10,606 nt of DNA from JBBQBQ01 sp038317685. Its GTDB lineage: Bacteria > Desulfobacterota > Desulfuromonadia > Desulfuromonadales > DDH964. Shown here one piece after another: positions 5,508-10,606 of this stretch. Positions within the stretch are counted from its first letter, which is position 1; each line of letters opens with the position of its first letter. The DNA lies in the NCBI GenBank assembly GCA_038317685.1, contig JBBQBQ010000111.1, positions 1-10,606 of the forward strand. The letters are read 5' to 3'. Made by a program: the position numbers and the translations under genes. The notes under the pieces were generated by a model. It searched no databases, was not told the origin of the DNA, and was given only the letters and a program-made list of their open reading frames with translations.

Positions 5508-6934
5508 GGCTGCACCTCCAGCAGGGCCGCCCCCTGCCGCAGCAGGTCGCCCAGGGGCGTCGGGATGTAGAGCCCGAGGATCAGGACCACGGACAGGAAG
5601 ACCAGCGGCGGCGCCACCAGCAGGAAACGATCCTTGAAGTGCAGTTCCGGTTCCATCGGTTCCCCCTGGGTGACGGAGAGGACCGTCGCCCCCATGCCGA
5701 CAAAGACCGTCGCCAGAAGGATCAAAAAGAGCGCCCCGACCACCATCTGCCCGCTACCGAAGATCCCCCGCAGGATCGTGAACTCAGAAAGGAAGGGGCC
5801 GAAGGGGGGAGAGCCGGTGATGGCGAGGAAGCCGGCCAGGAACAGCCCTCCGGAGAGGGGCAGAGCCGAGACCGCGCCGCGGATTTCCGAGAGGTGTTTG
5901 CTGGCGAAAGCGCGCTGGATGTTGCCGACGGAGAGGAACAGGCAACCCTTGGTCAGGGCATTGTTGACGAGATGCAGCAGCGCGCCGAAGGTGGCGATAC
6001 CGCCGATGCCGATGCCGATGGCGAGGATCCCCATGTGTTCGACGCTCGAATAGGCGAGCATCCGCTTGATGTCCGGCTGGCGGACCATGAAAACCGCCGC
6101 CAGCAGCAGCGACAGCAGCCCCATGCCGAGGAGCGCGTGGCGGGCCATGGCCAGGTCGCCGGCGGCGCCCATGATCTGCACCCCGCGCAGAATCGCCAGG
6201 AAGGCGACGCTGGTCAGACCGCCGGCCAAAAGCGCCCCGACCATCCCCGGCGCCTCCCCGTAGGCATCGGGTTTCCAGCTATGGAGGGGCGCAAGCCCCA
6301 TCTTGGTGCCGAAACCGACCAGCAGAAAGACGAAACCGGCATGGAGCCAGGGGCGGGCCAGGTTCGGGCCCTCGGCGATCAGCCGGTCGAGCTGCAAGCT
6401 GATCGGCGTGCCGCTGCCGAAGGCCGCATAAGCGACGAAGAGGATGCCGAGCATCGCCAGGGCGATCCCCACCGAGCCGATGAGGAGATATTTCCAGGTC
6501 GCCTCGATGGAGAGCCGGTTGCGGTTGTAGTAGATGAGGGGCGCGCTGGCGATGGTGGTGGTTTCGACCCCCAGCCAGATCACGCCGAGATGGCGGGCGA
6601 CGATCGCCAGCGTCATCGTCGACAGAAAGACCAAAAGACAGGGGACCATGACCAGGTTGCCCCGGTCCTGGCGCAGGTCGAGGTAATCGACCGCGTAGAG
6701 GGCGCAGCCGAAGAAGAGCAGACTGGTGACGAGAAGCACCAGCCGCGACAGGGCATCAAGACCGAGCCAGGCGCCCGGTGCGGAGCCGCTCCCCGGCATG
6801 GTGACAAGGAGCACCGAGAGGACCAGGTGAATCACGCCGGCCAGCGGCAGCAGCCAGGATCGTCCCCGGTACCAGGGGAGCAGGTTGGCGACTGCGGCCA
6901 AACCCAGGGGAGTGAGGATCAGTGCGGCAAGCAT
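5504..6934 (-). CDS. hyfF: HyfF-like Mrp-type antiporter membrane subunit
   Basis: This is a 476-residue, strongly hydrophobic protein of the proton-antiporter family shared by NuoL/M/N, MrpA/D and HyfB/D/F, expected to have about 13-14 membrane helices. The charged residues of the ion channel are in place: E124 (WLGVETTTI), K211 (GFGTKMGLAPLHSW), K290 (RQPDIKRMLAYSSVEHMG), H300, and K329 in VNNALTKGCLFL. The LHSWKPDAYGEAP segment is the HyfF/HycC-type version of the family's LHxWLPxAHxxAP motif. The ATG has AAGGAA six bases upstream, and the gene begins three bases after the hyfE stop. Its own stop overlaps the large-subunit start by four bases, implying coupled translation. It is somewhat shorter than E. 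coli HyfF, but no domain appears missing. Role: one of two ion-translocating subunits of the complex. Confidence 0.92.
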   Translation of the reverse strand: MLAALILTPLGLAAVANLLPWYRGRSWLLPLAGVIHLVLSVLLVTMPGSGSAPGAWLGLDALSRLVLLVTSLLFFGCALYAVDYLDLRQDRGNLVMVPCLLVFLSTMTLAIVARHLGVIWLGVETTTIASAPLIYYNRNRLSIEATWKYLLIGSVGIALAMLGILFVAYAAFGSGTPISLQLDRLIAEGPNLARPWLHAGFVFLLVGFGTKMGLAPLHSWKPDAYGEAPGMVGALLAGGLTSVAFLAILRGVQIMGAAGDLAMARHALLGMGLLSLLLAAVFMVRQPDIKRMLAYSSVEHMGILAIGIGIGGIATFGALLHLVNNALTKGCLFLSVGNIQRAFASKHLSEIRGAVSALPLSGGLFLAGFLAITGSPPFGPFLSEFTILRGIFGSGQMVVGALFLILLATVFVGMGATVLSVTQGEPMEPELHFKDRFLLVAPPLVFLSVVLILGLYIPTPLGDLLRQGAALLEVQP

Positions 6935-6937
6935 GGC

Positions 6938-7576
6938 TTATTCCTTGAGGGCCGAGAGGCGTTCGGTATTGAGAGTGGAAAATTCCCGGTTGATCTGGTT
7001 CATGACGATCCCCATGACGAAGACCCCGACCAAAAGATCGAGCAGGACGCCGGCCTCGACCATCAGCGGCATCGCCTCGGAGAGGAGGACGCCGAAGATG
7101 AAGATGCCGTTTTCCAGGATCAGATAGCCGACCACCTGGGTGATCGCCTTGCGCCGGGTCATCAGCAGCAGAAAACCGGCAAAGATCGTCGCCAGGGAGG
7201 TGGGGATAAAGAGGCCTCCCTGATGTTCGGCCGCCAGCGGCAGGAAATCGGCAAAGATGAAGGAGGCGGCGGTCACCAGCGCTCCGAGAATGAGGGTCGG
7301 GACATAGCCGATCAGCGGTTCGATCTCGCGCCGGATGCGTACTTCGCGGATCGCGCGGAGCAGCAGCCAGGGGATGAAGATCCCCTTCAGCGCCAGCGCC
7401 GACCCGGCCAGAAAGAGGGCATGCCCGGAGAAACCGTGGGTGGTGACCGGAAGGATCGCCAGGACCGCCCCTTGCAGTGCGACGGCGCGGATACAGGCCG
7501 TCAGCCGGGAGGAGCCGAGGGTAAAGAAGTTCAGCAGGATGACCACCAGCAGGCAGAAGTTGCTCAAACCGTACAT
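6938..7576 (-). CDS. hyfE: HyfE-like membrane subunit (NuoK-related)
   Basis: This is a 212-residue membrane protein, close to the length of E. coli HyfE, with about six hydrophobic segments. Its second half matches NuoK/MrpC-like subunits. E155 in YLILENGIFIFG and E174 in MPLMVEAGVLLDLLVGVFVMG stand where NuoK carries its paired membrane glutamates, which link quinone chemistry to proton movement. RRKAITQVVGYL (141-152) precedes them, as in HyfE. I chose the ATG at 7574-7576 because AAAGGA lies upstream at good spacing and MYGLSNFCLLVVILLNFF opens directly with a membrane helix. A longer frame begins with TTG at 7639 but has no ribosome binding site and reads into non-coding repeat sequence. 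The 212-bp gap upstream, unusual for this operon, holds a palindromic element. Confidence 0.9.
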   Translation of the reverse strand: MYGLSNFCLLVVILLNFFTLGSSRLTACIRAVALQGAVLAILPVTTHGFSGHALFLAGSALALKGIFIPWLLLRAIREVRIRREIEPLIGYVPTLILGALVTAASFIFADFLPLAAEHQGGLFIPTSLATIFAGFLLLMTRRKAITQVVGYLILENGIFIFGVLLSEAMPLMVEAGVLLDLLVGVFVMGIVMNQINREFSTLNTERLSALKE

Positions 7577-7788
7577 AAGAATCCTTTTTTTGGAAAACCT
7601 AAACCAATCCAGGTTGATTGAACTGGAAACTTTTCCCAAGGGTGTTCCGCCGCCCCGAGGTCCCGAGGCTGATCAAAAATGTCGAGATGCAAGACGCCCG
7701 AAATCCTTCGGTCATAAGGCGTACCGGAAGGTACATCGTTGCTGAAGGATGAGGGCAACGCCGCAGATGGGCGTTTTTCATCAGCCTG
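7577..7788. other. Intergenic gap inside the operon, largely filled by a palindromic element
   Basis: The gap between hyfC and hyfE is 212 bp, while every other junction in this operon is 14 bp or less. A 122-bp nested palindrome (7666-7787) fills the hyfC-proximal part and touches the hyfC stop. The remaining bases (7577-7665) hold the hyfE ribosome binding site and nothing else I can name. Two short minus-strand frames here lack start signals. Confidence 0.7.
7666..7787. repeat. 122-bp nested palindromic (MITE-like) element in the hyfC-hyfE gap
   Basis: The ends are 16-bp inverted repeats, aggctgatcaaaaatg (7666-7681) and cgtttttcatcagcct (7772-7787), with only two mismatched positions. 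Inside lie a second pair, atccttcgg (7703-7711) and ctgaaggat (7742-7750), and a central hairpin gtacc-ggaa-ggtac (7721-7734). The three levels nest symmetrically, so the transcript could fold into one long stem. The element resembles intergenic repeats that I recall from Desulfuromonadales genomes, but I cannot search to confirm. It ends two bases before the hyfC stop codon and is read through by the operon. Confidence 0.75.
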
Positions 7789-8700
7789 TCAACGCAGGAC
7801 TAGAACCAAAGCGAAAACCGAGATCAACGTAGTGCCGATGAGGATCTGCGGAATCCGCACCAGCCGCAGCCGCGCCATGATCGATTCGATGACGCCGATC
7901 AGGACCGCCAGCAGCAGCTGGCCGCCGAGAAAGACCAGGCCATCGGTATACCAGTGGCCGGTATTCCAGGGAAAAGCCAGCCTCACCACCAGGGAGCCGA
8001 GAACCATGAGCTTCAAGGCCGCGCCGTAGAGGATCATGCCGAAGGCCGGCCCGCTGTGATCGAGAACCATCACCTCGTGGACCATGGTCAGTTCCAGATG
8101 GGTGTTGGGGTCGTCGAAGGGGATGCGGGAGTTTTCCACCAGCAGGACGACGATGAGGCAGACCAGGATCAGGCCGAGGGAGGCCGCCGACGGTCCCCAG
8201 GCCTCCGCCAGGTGCGGTCCGAGGAGCCGGTTGAGGGAAAGTCCGCCGGAAATCTTGGCGAGGACGATGAGCGCAAACAGGACCGTCGGCTCGGCGAGGC
8301 AGGAGAAGGTCACCTCGCGGGCGGCCCCCATTCCCTCGAAACTGGAACCGGTATCCAGGGCGGCCGCCGCGATGAAGAAGCGCGCCAGACCGAACAGGTA
8401 AACGAACAGGATGAGGTCCCCCTCGAAGGAGAGCGGGGCCGGCAAGGCGCCGAAGGGGATCAACAGGGAGGCAAGAATCGGCACCGCCAGTCCGACCACC
8501 GGACCGGCGCGGAAGACCCAGGTGGTGGTCCGGCTGAGAACGAAACCCTTGCGCCAGAGGCGGAGCAGATCGAAGTAGAGCTGCAGCAGCGGCGCTCCGA
8601 CCCGGCCGCCGAAGAGGGCCTTGGTCTTGACGATCACCCCCAGCAGCAAAGGAGCGAAGAGCAGCAGCAGAACCAGGTGCAGCAGGAGTTGACCGAACAT
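7789..8700 (-). CDS. hyfC: HyfC/HycD-like membrane anchor subunit (NuoH family)
   Basis: This is a 303-residue NuoH-family protein with about eight hydrophobic segments that links the peripheral arm to the membrane arm. Typical signs in order: VKTKALFGGRVGAPLLQLYF (24-43), the interface start of NuoH/HycD proteins; ALDTGSSFEGMGAAREVTF (114-132), followed by the acidic AEP (136-138), the loop that faces the quinone or active site in NuoH; and VENSRIPFDDPNTHLELTMV (188-207) with HEVMVLDHSG after it, the most conserved acidic loop of the family. The ATG at 8698-8700 has GAAGGA eight bases upstream and starts 14 bp after the hyfB stop. The length agrees with E. coli HyfC/HycD. Its frame stays open far upstream opposite to nothing real; the protein clearly begins at MFGQLLLHLV. 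Confidence 0.93.
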   Translation of the reverse strand: MFGQLLLHLVLLLLFAPLLLGVIVKTKALFGGRVGAPLLQLYFDLLRLWRKGFVLSRTTTWVFRAGPVVGLAVPILASLLIPFGALPAPLSFEGDLILFVYLFGLARFFIAAAALDTGSSFEGMGAAREVTFSCLAEPTVLFALIVLAKISGGLSLNRLLGPHLAEAWGPSAASLGLILVCLIVVLLVENSRIPFDDPNTHLELTMVHEVMVLDHSGPAFGMILYGAALKLMVLGSLVVRLAFPWNTGHWYTDGLVFLGGQLLLAVLIGVIESIMARLRLVRIPQILIGTTLISVFALVLVLR

Positions 8701-8714
8701 CTTGCAAATCCTTC

Positions 8715-10606
8715 TCAGAAGGTCAAAAAGAGCAGAAGCACGCCGACGGCCAGCGCCACATAGAGGAGGTAAAACCCGACCAGGCCGTTCTGGACCCTGG
8801 CCCGCAGCCACATGAAAAACCGGGCCACAGTCCGAAAAGCGGGGTACAGCAGCCGGTCGAGGACGCCGTCGGGGGTCTCGCTGTGAAAGCTCCCGGACGC
8901 CGGGAAGAGCCCCTTCACCGCCCCGCCGCGCCGCTGGGTCCACAGCCCGAAGCGGAACAGGCCGACCAGAAAATCGGCAAAGGAGGAGGCGGTGTATTGC
9001 ATGCGCGGCCCGGGAAAGGCATAACCGCAGCCCCAGGTCGAAACGGTCGCCGGCGCCGAGGCCGCCCGCCGCTGCAGCCACCAGCCGAGCACCAGGACCA
9101 GGGCCAAAAGTCCCCAGCCGAGGCCGCCGACCCAACCCAGGGGAGCCAGGGGTTCCGTCAAACCGGCGCTGGCGCAACTCGGGCTCCAGGCGATCGCCGC
9201 CTGCTCCAGGAGCGGCGCCACCGTCGTCGGCAGCAACCCGATCCAGACACAGCTGGCCAGAAGCGGCACCATCCCCAGACGCATGCAAAGCGGCGCCTCG
9301 TGGGCCCGGCCCGCCGCGGCGCTGCGCGGCTCGCCGAGGAAGGCGATGCCGAAAACCTTGACGAAGCAGGCCAGCGCCAGACCGCCGATCAACGCCAGAG
9401 CCGGGGCCGCCAGAATCGCCAGGTTCAGGGTCAAGCTGCCGCTCTGAAAGGCCCCGAAGGCACCGAGGTAGATCAGCCACTCGCTGACGAAACCATTGAA
9501 GGGGGGGAGGCCGCTGATCGCCACCGCGCCGCAGAGGAACATCACCCCGGTCCACGGCTGGCGCCGCAGCAGCCCGCCATAGTGGTCGATCTCTCGGGTC
9601 CCGGTGGCGTGGATCATCGACCCGGCACTGAGGAACAGGAGGGATTTGAAGAGCCCGTGGTTGACCACATGCAACAGGGCGCCGGCGCCCCCCAGGAGCG
9701 CCAACGCCGGCAGGCCGAAGGATCGTCCCAGCAAGGCGACTCCCATCCCCAGGGCGATGATGCCGATATTCTCGACGCTGTGATAGGCCAACAGCCGCTT
9801 GATGTCGTGCTGGGCCAAGGCAAAAGCGACGCCGAAGATGCCGGAGAGGGCCCCGAGGAGCAGGATCGTCCACCCCCACCAGGGCGGGATGTCGGCATAA
9901 AAGGAGGTCAGGCGCAGCAGCCCGTAGATGCCGGTCTTGATCATCACCCCCGACAGGAGCGCGGAGGCGTGGCTCGGCGCGGCGGCGTGGGCGCCGGGGA
10001 GCCAGACATGGAGGGGGATCAGGCCGGCCTTGAGGCCGAAACCGAGCAGCCCGAGGAGAAAGATGCCGGCGGCACCCCCGGCAGCAAGAGTCCCGGCGCC
10101 GGGGAAATGGAAGGAGCCGGAGGACTGCTCCAGCAAGGCGAACATGGCGAACAGCGCCAGGGTGCCGGTGTGGGTGGCGATCAGGTAGATGAAACCGGCG
10201 CGGCGCGCTTCGACCTTCTCCCCCTCGGTAGTGATGAGGAAATATCCGGAGAGAGCCATGACTTCCCAGGCCAGCAGGAACAGGAGCCCGTTGCGGGCGG
10301 TCAGAACGACGATCATGGCGGCGCCGATGGCGCCGAAAAAGAGGCGGAATTTGCGGCCGTTGTCGGGGTGTTCGCGCTGCGGCCAGTAGCCGAGGCCGTA
10401 GAGCGCCCCGCAGGCCAGGACCACCATGACCGGCACCAGAAAGACCGCCGAAAGGGGATCGAGGGAGAGCGCCAGCTCGCCGCCGGGGACGCTCCAGGGG
10501 AGGTTCACGCTCCCCCAGCCGAGCCCCCACAACCCTGTCGCTACACCGGTCAGCCCGCACCCGGCACCGAGCAGGATCAGGCCGCAGGCCAGCTTCTCCC
10601 CCGCCC
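8715..10606 (-). CDS. hyfB: HyfB-like large Mrp-type antiporter subunit, N-terminus outside window
   Basis: About 629 residues are visible and the frame runs open through the right edge, so the start is outside. The first residues in the window read GEKLACGLILLGAGCGLTG, a membrane helix, so a TTG at 10530-10532 is not the true start. E. coli HyfB is near 670 residues, so little is missing. It belongs to the NuoL/MrpA/HyfB group. Channel residues (numbered from that TTG) are E90 (FLLAWEVMALSGYF), K168 (GFGLKAGLIPLHVWLPGAH), K199 (SGVMIKTGIYGLLRL), K245 (AQHDIKRLLAYHSVENIG), plus VVNHGLFKSLLFLSAGS further on. A long C-terminal tail with an extra amphipathic part and final membrane helix follows, as in HyfB/HycC. 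It is the first visible gene of the operon; the promoter lies beyond the window. Confidence 0.93.
   Translation of the reverse strand, partial: AGEKLACGLILLGAGCGLTGVATGLWGLGWGSVNLPWSVPGGELALSLDPLSAVFLVPVMVVLACGALYGLGYWPQREHPDNGRKFRLFFGAIGAAMIVVLTARNGLLFLLAWEVMALSGYFLITTEGEKVEARRAGFIYLIATHTGTLALFAMFALLEQSSGSFHFPGAGTLAAGGAAGIFLLGLLGFGLKAGLIPLHVWLPGAHAAAPSHASALLSGVMIKTGIYGLLRLTSFYADIPPWWGWTILLLGALSGIFGVAFALAQHDIKRLLAYHSVENIGIIALGMGVALLGRSFGLPALALLGGAGALLHVVNHGLFKSLLFLSAGSMIHATGTREIDHYGGLLRRQPWTGVMFLCGAVAISGLPPFNGFVSEWLIYLGAFGAFQSGSLTLNLAILAAPALALIGGLALACFVKVFGIAFLGEPRSAAAGRAHEAPLCMRLGMVPLLASCVWIGLLPTTVAPLLEQAAIAWSPSCASAGLTEPLAPLGWVGGLGWGLLALVLVLGWWLQRRAASAPATVSTWGCGYAFPGPRMQYTASSFADFLVGLFRFGLWTQRRGGAVKGLFPASGSFHSETPDGVLDRLLYPAFRTVARFFMWLRARVQNGLVGFYLLYVALAVGVLLLFLTF

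Noticed and set aside
3207..5570. 787-residue plus-strand open frame
   Set aside because: It lies antisense to the hyfI-like and hyfG-like genes, is highly Gly/Ala/Glu/Val-rich, has no recognisable domain, and is explained by high GC content in a frame opposite real genes.
5639..7621. 660-residue plus-strand open frame
   Set aside because: It is antisense to hyfF and hyfE; its extreme Asp/Gln/Arg/His composition is the usual reverse reading of hydrophobic membrane codons.
7599..7781. Short minus-strand frames in the hyfC-hyfE gap (60 and 64 residues)
   Set aside because: They mostly translate the palindromic element and have no start signals.
7954..8763. 269-residue plus-strand open frame
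   Set aside because: It is the antisense shadow of hyfC, rich in Gln/Glu/Asp, with no family signature.
8701..10560. Minus-strand frame continuous with HyfC upstream of its ATG
   Set aside because: Upstream of MFGQLLLHLV it reads Arg/Pro/Gly-rich sequence in a shadow frame of hyfB; the HyfC start has its own ribosome binding site.

Overview
The window looks like chromosome from a GC-rich, probably anaerobic bacterium. The best guess is the Desulfuromonadales (the Geobacter/Desulfuromonas/Pelobacter group). This is an inference. It rests on a hydrogenase-4-like membrane complex whose large subunit lacks the nickel ligands (an architecture known from Geobacter as Ehr, energy-converting hydrogenase-related), on the overall gene style, and on two intergenic palindromic repeats of a kind I associate with that group. 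No rRNA or marker gene is present to confirm it.

Layout. Bases 2-283 (+) hold the C-terminal end of a GGDEF diguanylate cyclase, followed by a terminator hairpin. Convergent to it, at 428-1066 (-), is a small exported protein of unknown function. Bases 1067-1515 hold no intact gene, but do hold a recognisable remnant of the C-terminus of a concentrative nucleoside transporter (1161-1259) and a minus-strand terminator. Two toxin-antitoxin modules follow on the minus strand. The first is a Phd/YefM-type antitoxin with a VapC/PIN toxin (1516-2141), which has a perfect operator-like palindrome upstream. The second is BrnT/BrnA (2526-3069), which has a strong sigma70-like promoter overlapping an imperfect dyad. 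Between the modules lies a gene-free stretch with a tandemly duplicated palindromic repeat.

Bases 3192-10606 (-) are one tight operon of six genes, transcribed leftward in the order HyfB-like (cut by the right edge), HyfC-like, HyfE-like, HyfF-like, HyfG/HycE-like, and a ferredoxin-HyfI/HycG fusion. Together they encode a complex-I-related membrane complex. Two Mrp-type antiporter subunits (HyfB, HyfF), a NuoH-like anchor (HyfC) and a NuoK-like subunit (HyfE) form the ion-pumping arm. The NuoCD-like and NuoB-like subunits form the peripheral electron-transfer arm. All four Ni-ligand cysteine positions of the large subunit are replaced, while the small subunit keeps its proximal [4Fe-4S] cysteines. 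The complex is therefore unlikely to be a hydrogenase; it more probably couples oxidation of ferredoxin or another donor, or quinone chemistry, to ion translocation. A 122-bp nested palindromic element sits inside this operon between hyfC and hyfE.

I see no rRNA, tRNA, CRISPR array, intact insertion sequence or replication origin.
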